Part shown: positions 48,312 through 56,857 of the stretch, in pieces
Layout: every line of letters begins with the position of its first letter
Numbering within the stretch: position 1 is the stretch's first letter
Source of the DNA: UTCFX2 sp963788305
GTDB lineage: Bacteria > Chloroflexota > Anaerolineae > Anaerolineales > UBA4823
DNA length: 64,000 bases
Reading direction: 5' to 3'
Assembly: GCA_963788305.1 (NCBI GenBank)
Contig: CAWBGK010000020.1
Coordinates: forward strand, 197,096-261,095
Made by a program: the position numbers and the translations under genes
Notes under the pieces: generated by a model
What the model was told of the DNA's origin: nothing
Seen by the model: only the letters and a program-made list of their open reading frames with translations
Database searches by the model: none

Positions 48312-49373
48312 TTAGAATTGCTCCAGGAAACGCAGGTCGTTCGCCCAGAAGTTCCGGATATCCTCAATCCGGTAGCGAAGCATCGCGATCCGCTCCGTCC
48401 CCATCCCGAAAGCAAAGCCGGTAAAGCGCTCAGGATCGTAGCCGCCATTGCTCAGGACGATCGGGTGAACCATCCCGCATCCGAGGATTTCCAGCCATCC
48501 GGTGCGTTTGCAAACCGGGCAGCCTTTTCCCTCGCATACAAAACACTCGATATCCATCTCCGCGCTGGGCTCCGTGAATGGAAAGTGGTTTGCCCGGAAA
48601 CGTGTTCGCACGTTCTGACCAAAAAATCGTCGGGCGAAATCACTGAGCGTGCCTTTGAGGTCTCCAAACGTGATCTTTTCTCCCACCGCCAGCCCTTCGA
48701 TCTGGTTGAATTGCATCTCAGAGCGCGCCGTAATCTGCTCATATCGAAAGCACATCCCTGGCAAAATCAACCGGACAGGCGGCGGGTCGGATGGGTTCGA
48801 TCCAGACAACGCGCGCATTGCCCGGATCTGACCGGGAGAGGTGTGAGTACGCATCACGATCGGGTTGTCTCCCCGCTCGACACCGGCGGTCACATAGAAC
48901 GAATCCTGCATTTCGCGGGCTGGGTGGTGCGGAGGGAAATTTAGCAGCTGGAAGTTGTACTCATCCAGCTCTACCTCGCGCGAGCGAAATACCTGGAAGC
49001 CCATATCTGCAAACACTTTAGAAATCTCCCGAACTGTTTGAGTGGCTGGATGCAGCCGGCCGCGATAAAACGACCTCCCAGGTAAAGTGACATCCAGGCG
49101 CTCAGCGCTAAGTGCCTGCTGGATTGCAGCCTGACGCAGCTCATTGGCGCGGCTTTCATAAGCTGCCTCCAGACCACGCTTGATCTCGTTTGCCCTTCTT
49201 CCGATCAGCGGGCGTTCATCTTTTGGCAACCCTCCAAGCTGGTCAAAAGCGCGCATGATCGGCGAGCTGCGCCCCAGGTGAACCACCTTCCAGTGCTGCA
49301 GAGCGTCTTCGTCACCAACCTTCTGCAGCTCTTTTTCCGCCTCAATTTCGATCTGATCCAATGTCCCTAACAT
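48312..49373 (-). CDS. pheS: Phenylalanyl-tRNA synthetase alpha subunit
   Basis: This intact 353-residue catalytic subunit of PheRS opens with a coiled-coil arm (residues about 1-90). The class II aminoacylation core follows: HPATQTVREISKVFADMGF, motif 2 FRYEQITARSEMQFNQIEG, and motif 3 GFAFGMGTERIAMLRYRI. GCGMVHPIVL lies in the active site, and the Cys-rich ECFVCEGKGCPVCKRTG segment is a common PheS zinc-ribbon-like insert. ATG 49371-49373 has GGAGG seven bases upstream. It is preceded by a T-box leader and followed by pheT. Confidence 0.96.
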   Translation of the reverse strand: MLGTLDQIEIEAEKELQKVGDEDALQHWKVVHLGRSSPIMRAFDQLGGLPKDERPLIGRRANEIKRGLEAAYESRANELRQAAIQQALSAERLDVTLPGRSFYRGRLHPATQTVREISKVFADMGFQVFRSREVELDEYNFQLLNFPPHHPAREMQDSFYVTAGVERGDNPIVMRTHTSPGQIRAMRALSGSNPSDPPPVRLILPGMCFRYEQITARSEMQFNQIEGLAVGEKITFGDLKGTLSDFARRFFGQNVRTRFRANHFPFTEPSAEMDIECFVCEGKGCPVCKRTGWLEILGCGMVHPIVLSNGGYDPERFTGFAFGMGTERIAMLRYRIEDIRNFWANDLRFLEQF

Positions 49374-49424
49374 CGTTCTGCCTCCATATTTATCCGAGCC
49401 AGGATTCTAGGTCCGGTTTGCTGT

Positions 49425-49790
49425 TCAAAAATAAAAGCCCATCCCTATCAGGGACGGGCTGGGTTCCCGCGTCACCACCCTTCTTGACCGTCAAAAAACG
49501 GTCCACTCACTTCCAACAGCAAAATCACACGACTTTACAATTGGCTCCCCCGCTAACGCTGGGGCTGCGTCCCATACTACTAGGAAAATGAGGTTCCAGG
49601 TATCGTGTATCGGGTTTCAGGCATCATTTACCACCTGGCAAAGCAACCATGAACCGTGGCGCCTGGTCCATTTGTCCATTCACATGGGCAGCTCCGGAAG
49701 GAACTTCAGCCAGTTTCTACTAAGCCGGGGTTTCAGTCAATGCTCCGGCCTCCCTGTCAGCTTCTGCTGGCTTACTTTCTTCCATCCAAG
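49425..49790 (-). promoter_or_regulatory. T-box riboswitch leader of pheST (Phe specifier)
   Basis: Reading the minus strand, Stem I starts at GGATGGAAGAAAGTA (49787-49773, with an AGTA motif). Its apical part includes CAGGGAGGCCGG and CCCCGGC. Its 3' side has GAAGTTCCTTCCGGAG, where TTC at 49703-49701 is the candidate Phe specifier codon. The antiterminator carries the T-box AAGGGTGGTGACGCGGG (49482-49466), a variant of AGGGTGGNACCGCG that keeps the TGGT able to pair with the tRNA ACCA end. A terminator follows directly. Uncharged tRNA-Phe should stabilise the antiterminator and raise pheST expression. Motif order and gene context make this strong despite the variant box. Confidence 0.85.
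49426..49460 (-). terminator. T-box-controlled terminator before pheS
   Basis: On the minus strand the stem AGCCCGTCCCT / AGGGATGGGCT (49436-49460, one G·U or mismatch position) has a three-base loop and is followed by TTTTATTTTT. It lies directly after the antiterminator and 50-60 bases before pheS. Confidence 0.85.
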
Positions 49791-49800
49791 CCTTATTCGG

Positions 49801-49828
49801 TTTTTAGAATTGGATTAATTATCTGCAA
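49801..49828 (-). promoter_or_regulatory. Probable pheST promoter
   Basis: On the minus strand TTGCAG (49828-49823) and TAAAAA (49806-49801) are 16 bases apart and directly upstream of the T-box Stem I. The -35 overlaps the T tract of the lysS terminator. Confidence 0.45.
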
Positions 49829-49856
49829 AAAGCCCTTCCTGTCAAGGTAAAGGCTT
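49825..49856 (-). terminator. lysS terminator
   Basis: On the minus strand AAGCCTTTACCTTGACAGG pairs with AGGAAGGGCTT, followed by TTT. It starts one base after the lysS stop. Confidence 0.7.
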
Positions 49857-51374
49857 TCAATCTTCCTCTTTGCGCAGGTGCGGGAAAAGCAGCACCTCGC
49901 GAATATTCGGGCTGTCTGTCAGCAGCATCGCCAGCCGGTCGACACCCATCCCAAATCCGCCAGTCGGCGGCATTCCGTAACGCATTGCCCGCAGGTAATC
50001 CTCATCCATCGGATGGCGTTGCTCATCCGCCTGGTCGTAATCGCGCTCCCATCTCCAGGAAGCGCTGCTCCTGGTCCAGGGGATCATTGAGCTCGGTAAA
50101 AGCATTGCAGAGCTCGATCCCTGCAACAAATCCTTCGAAGCGTTCGGTCATCTGAGGGTTCCCTGGCAGGCTTTTGGCCAGAGGTGAGATATCCCGGGGA
50201 TAATTATAGACAAATGTTGGCTGGATCAGTGTCGGTTGAAGATAGTCGCCCAACAATCCATCTATTAATTTCCCGCGCGTGGCGTTTGGGTTAAATTTCA
50301 GTTTTTTTACTCGCATAGCATCTGCCAGGCTTTCTGCTGTCGGACAGGCATTAACGTTGATCCCGGTGACTTCCTGAATGCCCTGGCTCATTTCCAGTCG
50401 GCGCCATGGTGGCTCCAGGCTGATCTGTTCTCCCTGGTAGTTAAGCAGTCTCCGACCAACAACCCGGTCGGCAACAAAGACGACCATCTCCTCAGTAAAA
50501 TCCATCACCTCTAAATAGTCTGCATAAGCCATGTAGAACTCAAGCTGAGTGAACTCGGGATTATGGGTGCGGTCCACCCCTTCGTTGCGGAAATCCCGAC
50601 CCGATCTATACACGTGGCTCGTAACCTCCAACCAGCAGCCTTTTCAGGTAAAGCTCAAATGAAATCCGCAGGTAGAGCTCCTGCTTGAGCTGATTGTGGT
50701 ATGTGATAAATGGCCGTGCAGCCGCGCCGCCGTAAATTGGCTGAAGGATCGGGGTTTCAACTTCAAGAAAATCTTTCCCGTCCAGGAATTCTCGCAATGC
50801 GCTCACCATAGCCGCTCGTGGCCGGAAAATCCACCGAACTTCCGGGTTCACCGCCAGATCAGCATAGCGCTGACGATATCGAAGCTCCGGCTCTGAAAGC
50901 GTTGCATGCTGGATGATCTCGCCATCCACGACCTCATCTTTTGCTGCTGGCAGCGGAGTAATGGCTTTGGCGATCAGCTTGAAATCTTCTACCCGCAGCG
51001 TGACTTCGCCGGTTCGGGTGCGGAACATGACACCCGATGCCTGGATGAAATCGCCCAGATCAAAATCCCTTGTGAAAAAAGCCAGCTTTTCATCGCCGAT
51101 TTCGTTCGCCCGCAGAAAGATCTGCACCCGGCCATACCCATCCTCGATATGTGCAAAAGTGATTTTGCCCATCGGTCGCATGGAACGAAGCCTGCCCACT
51201 ATCACTGCATGCATCACCTGGTCGGACCAACTCGGAACGCTCAAAATCGGCGATGGCCTGCATGCTGGTGTGTGTGCGTTCTACGCGGTGCGGGTAAGGC
51301 TCGACATCTTCAGCCCTTAATCGGCTGATTTTTTCCAACCTGTTTTGCTCGATATTGGTATATTTTTCAGACAT
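49857..51374 (-). CDS. lysS: Lysyl-tRNA synthetase, class II, frameshifted
   Basis: This class II LysRS of about 506 residues charges tRNA-Lys. The N-terminal OB fold includes VGRLRSMRPMGKITFAHIED. The catalytic core has EVETPILQPIYGGAAARPF, motif 2 GRDFRNEGVDRTHNPEF, and motif 3 GFGMGVDRLAMLLTDSPN. The C-terminus ends VLLFPHLRKEED. Three frame breaks occur near 51215, 50620 and 50050, each with continuous homology on both sides. In an essential gene this argues for sequence errors. ATG 51374 follows GAGGAC. It is separated from greA by a strong terminator, so it has its own promoter. Confidence 0.93.
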
Positions 51375-51416
51375 GATTGCGCTGTCCTCGTATTTTCGAT
51401 GCCTGGAATTCAGACA

Positions 51417-51456
51417 GAAACAAAAAGCCCCGCGGAAAACCTGTCTGCGCGGGGCT
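51417..51456 (-). terminator. greA terminator
   Basis: A 9-bp stem (AGCCCCGCG / CGCGGGGCT; 51426-51434 with 51448-51456) is followed on the minus strand by TTTTTGTTTC. It lies about 20 bases after the probable greA stop. Confidence 0.88.
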
Positions 51457-51474
51457 GAATATCCGGCCCCAAGA

Positions 51475-51936
51475 TTATTCTACCTTAATCACCCGAATTC
51501 GTGAACGAGCCATCCGGTGCGTCCACGTTAACTACATCACCAGCGTGGTGGTTCAGCAAAGCGTGCCCAGCGGTGATTCGTGAGAAATGCGCCCTTCGCG
51601 TGGCGACGCTTCAGCTGGGCCGACAATTGTGTAGACTTCCGGCTCAGCACCATCTTCCTGAATCGTGACCGTCGCAGCAACCTGGACGACATCCATTTTG
51701 CCTTTTTCTTCGATTACTCTGGCATTGGCGAGCAGAATTTCCAGCTCCTGGATGCGGCCTTCAACGAACGCTTGTTCATTCTTCGCTGCTTCATACTCAG
51801 CGTCTTCGATAAGCTCGCCGCCTTCCATAGCCTCATGCAAACGTTCAGCTACTTCATGGCGCTTTGTTGTGCGGAGGTAATCCAACTCGTCTTGAAGCTT
51901 TACATATCCCTGGCGAGTCAAATAAGATGGAGGCAT
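51475..51936 (-). CDS. greA: Transcription elongation factor GreA, 3' frameshift
   Basis: GreA rescues backtracked RNA polymerase by stimulating transcript cleavage. The N-terminal coiled coil (residues about 1-75: YLTRQGYVKLQDELDYL, then LIEDAEYEAAKNEQ with the functional acidic tip) is intact. The FKBP-like C-terminal domain follows (YTIVGPAEASPREGRISHESPLG). The frame opened by the ATG stops early at TGA near 51553. A shift near 51565 restores ALLNHHAGDVVNVDAPDG, and a second near 51490 would give the usual basic tail ending at TAA 51475-51477; otherwise it ends at TAA 51484. AGGAAAAGGAC precedes ATG 51936. A long leader carries a well-formed promoter. Confidence 0.9.
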
Positions 51937-52137
51937 GTCCTTTTCCTGGTTAAATCAATTGTGACAACTAAAAAGCTCGCCGAAATGAGCGTGCTTCTTC
52001 AAAGCTGTCCCTGAGTTATAAACGAAGGCGGCGAGTTCGGGTATTCCCTTCTCTCAACCGCCGCGCACTAATTTTAGCATATTTCTGTGCTGATTGCAAG
52101 TTCACTGCAGATTCATTAAAATAACATTCAAGTGGAT
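51937..52137. other. greA leader and upstream gap
   Basis: This gap of 201 bases holds the greA promoter and leader. Within the leader, CTCGCCG and CGGCGAG (minus strand) could form a stem about 50 bases apart, followed by CTTTTTAG, which is terminator-like. Confidence 0.4.
52071..52099 (-). promoter_or_regulatory. Sigma-70-type promoter of greA
   Basis: On the minus strand TTGCAA (52099-52094) and TGC-TAAAAT (hexamer 52076-52071) are separated by 17 bases. The start near 52064 gives a leader of about 128 bases before ATG 51936. Confidence 0.75.
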
Positions 52138-52923
52138 TTATCTTACCCGCTTTCGAAATAATCGCAACCCTCCGGATTGGGCATTATACCTCTTAAGTGA
52201 ATCGCCCATTGCCTCCATGTTCATCCAAAAGGTGCTGATTTGAGATTGGTATGCCGCAGCAGCTTCGATCCAGGCATCCAATCCAGCCTTTGATATCTCA
52301 AAACTATGGCTTTCCCACCCCTTGCTGATCCATTCGTCCATTTGGCTTAGATCGTTGAGAATGTACGGAAAATCCGGATAATACCAGATCGGTTTTCCAA
52401 GCGATTTTGCAGCTACTCTGGTCAAGCGGTGATCCACATGCCCACCGACAGTTATCGGACAGACCAGCTCTCCTTCTGGGGGAGCTGCATTTTTCATCTG
52501 TCTGCTAAGACTTTGGATCAAACCCGATTCAGAGGGATGAATCGAGCCAAAGATCGCCTCATCCGAAGTATAAAGATGTCCGCCTGATGCCTCACGTTCA
52601 AGATTTCGTTCAGGAGTTTCTACCCAATAATTTTCCCCACTCCTTCGATAGATGCAGTCCGGGATCAGGAAATGGCGGTGTTCTGCCGAAAGACAAGCGC
52701 ACGCTCGCTCATCTTCAAGCCTGCGCAACGCTACCGCTTCTCGACCTGTTTTCCAGCGTTGATGAAGACCATCCGCATATCCAGAAAGATCCCCAGCCGG
52801 AACATCTCCGCCACAGATCGTCCAGATTTGTACTGGCTGGTTATTATTAACCTGTTGCCAGATTAAACCGCCGCACGAGAAAACAGCATCATCAAAATGC
52901 GGGGATAAATAAATCCAATTCAT
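52138..52923 (-). CDS. PIG-L family deacetylase
   Basis: This 261-residue zinc-dependent deacetylase is of the LmbE/PIG-L type, which removes acetyl groups from N-acetylglucosaminyl conjugates. The metal-binding SPHFDDAVFSCGG is at the N-terminus, and the second site GHVDHRLTRVAAKSL lies near residue 163. No signal peptide is seen. Possible substrates include lipid-linked sugars or low-molecular-weight thiol precursors, and the window gives no partner to decide. On the minus strand TAAAAAT lies about five bases before the ATG, resembling the leaderless pattern with one extra base. It is divergent from the PT-rich protein gene. Confidence 0.85.
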   Translation of the reverse strand: MNWIYLSPHFDDAVFSCGGLIWQQVNNNQPVQIWTICGGDVPAGDLSGYADGLHQRWKTGREAVALRRLEDERACACLSAEHRHFLIPDCIYRRSGENYWVETPERNLEREASGGHLYTSDEAIFGSIHPSESGLIQSLSRQMKNAAPPEGELVCPITVGGHVDHRLTRVAAKSLGKPIWYYPDFPYILNDLSQMDEWISKGWESHSFEISKAGLDAWIEAAAAYQSQISTFWMNMEAMGDSLKRYNAQSGGLRLFRKRVR

Positions 52924-53017
52924 GGTCTATTTTTACCATAAAACAGCCATCTTTGAAACGTCCTTGCCACAGCCCACGCCTGGTGTTATCATCAAGCCGT
53001 CGAGAAGAGCCCTTCCT

Positions 53018-53457
53018 ATGCATCGGGAGCAACGAATTCGCCTTCGGGTCATCCTTTCCCTGGTCATCCTGGCAACACTGCCCTGCTATTGTTCCGGTTT
53101 GCTGCTGGTTCGCGTCCAGAAAGCCTCTCTTCACGTCCAACCCGTACCCCCACTCCGACTGTGACAATAACCCAAATTCCTTCGTCAACCCTGCTCCCTA
53201 CTCAAACTCTGCCGCCTTCCCCAACGACGACCCCCCAAACCCCATCTCCAACCCCATCAGCTTCTCCCACGTTGTTCCTGACCTGGACACCTTCCATCAC
53301 ACCGTCACCAGCTCCAACAAATACCTTCACTCCTTCTCCCACCACGATTCCTACCGATACTCCCACGATTACACTGCCACCCCCCAGCGACACGCCAATC
53401 CCTCCTACAGAAGAATTACCACCCTCTCCTTATCCCCCTCCCACCACAGGTCCATAA
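53018..53457 (+). CDS. Pro/Thr/Ser-rich membrane-anchored protein, frameshifted
   Basis: This protein of about 146 residues has an N-terminal membrane segment or signal (VILSLVILATLPCYCSGLLL). A low-complexity tail follows, made of PT repeats (TPTPTVTITQIPSSTLLPT, SPTTTPQTPSPTPSASPT), with no folded domain. The frame changes near 53130, joining LLLVRVQKA to SRPTRTPTP. It resembles the linker parts of the LysM and M23 proteins in this window, so it may be a stalk or a truncated relative. ATG 53018 is uncertain; no strong ribosome-binding site is seen. Confidence 0.5.
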
Positions 53458-53569
53458 CCGGGAAGCCGAGGCATGGAATTCTGAATTATTTCCTTGAAAA
53501 CCATCTGTCTGATCATAAACTATCTTCCTGAGCTATTATCTTGCGACCTCATCATAAAACGGGAGAACA

Positions 53570-54628
53570 ATGACGGAATTACTGCCTTTTCTTAAACAAT
53601 TAATCTCGGCTCCAGGGCTTTCCGGGTATGAGACACCGGTACGAGATATCATTGAAAACGCCTGGCGTCCGCTGACTGATGAGCTCCAAATCAGCCGGCT
53701 GGGCAGCCTTCACGGCCTGCATCGAGGTTCAGGCCCTGATCCCAGGCACTGTTTGTTGATCGCAGCTCATATGGATGCCATCGGGCTGATGGTTACTGAA
53801 ATCGTGGGTGAGTTTCTGAGAGTCACCCAGGTAGGTGGGGTCGATCCGCGCGTGCTTTTATACCAACCGGTTACCGTTCATGGAAGGCAAGACCTGGCTG
53901 GCGTGATTGTAAAGCCTCCCGCCCACCTGCTCCCAACAGGCCAATCTCATCCCCGCGATAGTCTGGGATTTCTTCTGATTGATACCGGCCTTGAAGCAAA
54001 AGATGTCAGGCGATTGGTCAGAATTGGAGACCTGGTCTCTTTTAACCAACCCCCTCTGGAATTATCTGATGAGTATCTTGCTGGACATTCGCTGGATAAC
54101 AGAGCGTCGGTTGCGGCGCTGACCCTTTGCCTGCAAGAGCTTCAAAGCCGCCGCTCAACCTGGGATCTTTGGGCTGTCGCAACTTCACAGGAGGAGGAAA
54201 CCCTGGGCGGTGCGAAGACCTCGTCTTTTCAGCTGCGCCCAACCCTTGGGATCGTCCTGGATGTGACCTTTGCTGAAGGTCCTGGATCTCCGGACCATCT
54301 GACCTTTCCGCTCAACAAGGGTCCCTTGTTGAGCTGGGGGCCAAATATCCACTCCGGGATGCATCGTGCTTTGAAATCCCTGGCCGATCGCCTGGAAATC
54401 CCTCATCGGTTGGAACCCATCCCTGAATTTTCTGGCACCGACACGATCGCGATGCAAGTCGCTGCAGAGGGTGTTCCCACGATGTTGGTGGAAATACCGC
54501 TGCGGTATATGCACACACCTGTCGAGATGGTTTCTCTCAAGGACATTTATCGAACCGGACGGCTTTTAGCCGAATTTACTACCTGGCTGGACGACACTTT
54601 CATCGATCGGTTATCTTGGGATGATTAA
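53570..54628 (+). CDS. M42-family peptidase, copy 1
   Basis: This 352-residue member of the glutamyl-aminopeptidase/TET peptidase family is typically a dodecameric cytoplasmic aminopeptidase with two metals. Metal and catalytic positions are AAHMDAIGLMVTEI (His), HSLDNRASVAAL (bridging Asp; most relatives have DDR), TSQEEETLGGAKTS (catalytic and metal Glu), LDVTFAEG (Asp) and RYMHTPVEMV (His). It is the most divergent of the three tandem copies. ATG 53570 has GGGAG upstream. The next M42 gene starts 65 bases later. Confidence 0.88.
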   Translation: MTELLPFLKQLISAPGLSGYETPVRDIIENAWRPLTDELQISRLGSLHGLHRGSGPDPRHCLLIAAHMDAIGLMVTEIVGEFLRVTQVGGVDPRVLLYQPVTVHGRQDLAGVIVKPPAHLLPTGQSHPRDSLGFLLIDTGLEAKDVRRLVRIGDLVSFNQPPLELSDEYLAGHSLDNRASVAALTLCLQELQSRRSTWDLWAVATSQEEETLGGAKTSSFQLRPTLGIVLDVTFAEGPGSPDHLTFPLNKGPLLSWGPNIHSGMHRALKSLADRLEIPHRLEPIPEFSGTDTIAMQVAAEGVPTMLVEIPLRYMHTPVEMVSLKDIYRTGRLLAEFTTWLDDTFIDRLSWDD

Positions 54629-54693
54629 CTCACTATCCTTGATCAGCATTTTTTTTGTTATGTTTGGATCGAGGCAATAAGGCAGGTGAAAAA

Positions 54694-55818
54694 ATGAACT
54701 CAGATTTGCACAATGAACGAGACTCTACACCTCGAATAAAAAAAGCTCAAATTCAGCTGCTGGAACGCCTGTGTAATGCTTGCGGCGTCTCAGGAGACGA
54801 AGGAGAGGTGCGTTCGATTGTGCTTGAACAAATCCGGTCGCACGCAGATGAACTAAAAGTTGATGCCCTGGGGAACGTGCTGGCTGTCCGGCGAGCGCGC
54901 AGCTTCAGCCAAGGCACGAAACCGATGCGGGTGATGGTTGCAGCGCACATGGACGAAGTGGGAGTCATGATCATTCATGATGAGGGGGATGGGGTATTCC
55001 GATTTTCAACCGTGGGCGGCGTCGAACCCAGCAGCCTGGCGGGCAAACCAGTCAGGATTGGACGGTCCCATTTGCCAGGTGTGGTTGGCGTCAATCCCGT
55101 TCACCTGGTTTCGTTCGATGAATTCCAGCGAATACCTGCTCTGGATGCCCTCAGGATTGATGTGAGCCCAGACAGCGCCAAGAAAGTCAAGGTCGGCGAC
55201 CGAGCGACTTTTGCGTCTACCTTCAAGCGTCTCGGCCCGTCCCTCTGCGCAAAGGCTTTAGATGATCGCATCGGCGTGGCTACTCTTATCGAGCTGTTCC
55301 GAAACGCGCCGCCCGGGATCGAATTGCTCGCCGCATTTACCGTCCAGGAGGAGATTGGTTTGGTAGGAGCGCACGTGGCTGCTTTTGCTCTGGACCCCGA
55401 TGCGGCATTCGTCCTGGACTGCACGCCTGCCCGAGATTTGCCTTTATATGACGACAGCGGGACAGGCATCATCGATGATGAAAACACCTTGTATAACACC
55501 CGTCTGGGAGCCGGCCCGGCGATCTATATAGCTGACAGGGCAACGATATCCGATCCCAGGTTGATCAGCCATCTTATCAGGACAGGCGAAGCCCTGGGAA
55601 TACCGTACCAGCTACGCCAACCCGGTGGTGGAGGCACGGATGCAGGTGCGGTCCATAAACAGCGCCTGGGAATCCCAACTGTTTCGCTCTCCGTGCCAGG
55701 CCGCTACGCCCATACCGGGACCATGATCGTGCGCCTGCACGACTGGAAGAACACCCTGGCGCTGATCTATCATGCCCTAAACCACCTGACCCCAGAAATC
55801 CTGGCACCCGAACGCTGA
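54694..55818 (+). CDS. M42-family peptidase, copy 2
   Basis: This protein has about 374 residues. Family motifs are complete: GVSGDEGEVRSIV, AAHMDEVGVMI, KALDDRIGVATLIEL, TVQEEIGLVGAHVA, LDCTPARDLP, and GGGTDAGAVHKQRLGIPTVS with RYAHTGTM. An N-terminal extension of about 20 charged residues (MNSDLHNERDSTPRIKKA) is unusual. I chose ATG 54694 because AGGTGA lies six bases upstream; the longer form to 54655 has no site. It lies between two paralogues, consistent with an operon and possibly mixed TET particles. Confidence 0.9.
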   Translation: MNSDLHNERDSTPRIKKAQIQLLERLCNACGVSGDEGEVRSIVLEQIRSHADELKVDALGNVLAVRRARSFSQGTKPMRVMVAAHMDEVGVMIIHDEGDGVFRFSTVGGVEPSSLAGKPVRIGRSHLPGVVGVNPVHLVSFDEFQRIPALDALRIDVSPDSAKKVKVGDRATFASTFKRLGPSLCAKALDDRIGVATLIELFRNAPPGIELLAAFTVQEEIGLVGAHVAAFALDPDAAFVLDCTPARDLPLYDDSGTGIIDDENTLYNTRLGAGPAIYIADRATISDPRLISHLIRTGEALGIPYQLRQPGGGGTDAGAVHKQRLGIPTVSLSVPGRYAHTGTMIVRLHDWKNTLALIYHALNHLTPEILAPER

Positions 55819-55843
55819 GTTTATCTTTTGAAGGAGTGCTTCA

Positions 55844-56857
55844 ATGAAGTCTTTAATTAAGAAATTGGTGGAAGCCGCAGGTCCGTCCGGCGGCGAGCAT
55901 CAGGTCAGGAACCTGGTCCGTGAGGAAATCGAACCGTATGCTGACGCGCTGAAAGTTGACAACCTCGGCAATCTGATTGCTCGCAAAGGCCAGCGCGGGG
56001 ACGGTGGACTCAAAATCATGCTTGCCGCTCACATGGATGAAATTGGTCTGATCGTTACCCACATCGACGAGAAAGGTTTTGCGCGCTTCGCTCCTGTTGG
56101 GTTCCTCAGGCCGCTCACCATTTTGGGGGCGAGACTCCGTTTCATGAACGGCGCCCAGGGCGTGATTGGAATGGAACGCACCACCGACTCCAATGAGGTT
56201 CCGCCTTTCAGCAAGGCATTTATCGATCTGGGCGCATCCAACCGTCAGGAATGTCCGGTCCAGGTCGGGGATATGGCCGTCTTTGAACGTCCGTTCCTTG
56301 ATCTTGGGGGTCGGATCGTTGGTAAGGCGCTGGATGATCGTATCGGCGTAGCCCTGTTGATCGAGGTACTTCGGCAGATGAGCCGAAGGAACGCCGCATC
56401 CCCGCATGAGATTTATTTTGTATTCAGCGCTCAGGAAGAAGTGGGAGCTCGAGGGGCGACAGTTGCAGCGTTTGGGATCGAACCGGACCTGGGCCTGGCA
56501 GTAGATCTGACCGCCAGCAGCGGTACCCCAAAAGGCCTGAAAATGGCTGTCGAGCTGGGAAAAGGTCCTGCAATCAAGGTTCGTGATCAGATGATGCTGG
56601 CGGACCCGCGTGTTGTCGATTGGATGGTGAGCACCGCAAATCATGCTGGCATCCCTTACCAAATCGAAATTCTCGAATTGGGGTCTACGGATGGGCGGGT
56701 TATCCAGCTCAGCCGCTCTGGGGTGCACGTGGGGGGAGTATCCATCCCAGCCCGCTATCTTCACACTTCATCCGAGATGATCGACTTTCATGATTATGAA
56801 CAGGCGATCCAGCTGGTGATGGAGCTTCTAGGCAATCCAATCCAGCTTAAAAAATGA
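55844..56857 (+). CDS. M42-family peptidase, copy 3
   Basis: This 337-residue, most canonical copy has AAGPSGGEHQVRNLV at the N-terminus. It also has LAAHMDEIGLIVTHI, KALDDRIGVALLIEV, FSAQEEVGARGA, AVDLTASSGTP, and RYLHTSSEMIDFHDYEQ. AAGGAG nine bases before ATG 55844 is a good ribosome-binding site. Its last four bases overlap the start of the following solute-binding lipoprotein (ATGA), so the peptidase and the binding protein are translationally coupled. Coupling of peptide hydrolysis with import is a possible link. Confidence 0.92.
   Translation: MKSLIKKLVEAAGPSGGEHQVRNLVREEIEPYADALKVDNLGNLIARKGQRGDGGLKIMLAAHMDEIGLIVTHIDEKGFARFAPVGFLRPLTILGARLRFMNGAQGVIGMERTTDSNEVPPFSKAFIDLGASNRQECPVQVGDMAVFERPFLDLGGRIVGKALDDRIGVALLIEVLRQMSRRNAASPHEIYFVFSAQEEVGARGATVAAFGIEPDLGLAVDLTASSGTPKGLKMAVELGKGPAIKVRDQMMLADPRVVDWMVSTANHAGIPYQIEILELGSTDGRVIQLSRSGVHVGGVSIPARYLHTSSEMIDFHDYEQAIQLVMELLGNPIQLKK

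Noticed and set aside
53160..53450. Short tandem repeats as a CRISPR-like or satellite array
   Set aside because: The repetition is at the level of Pro/Thr codons with irregular units and no spacers.
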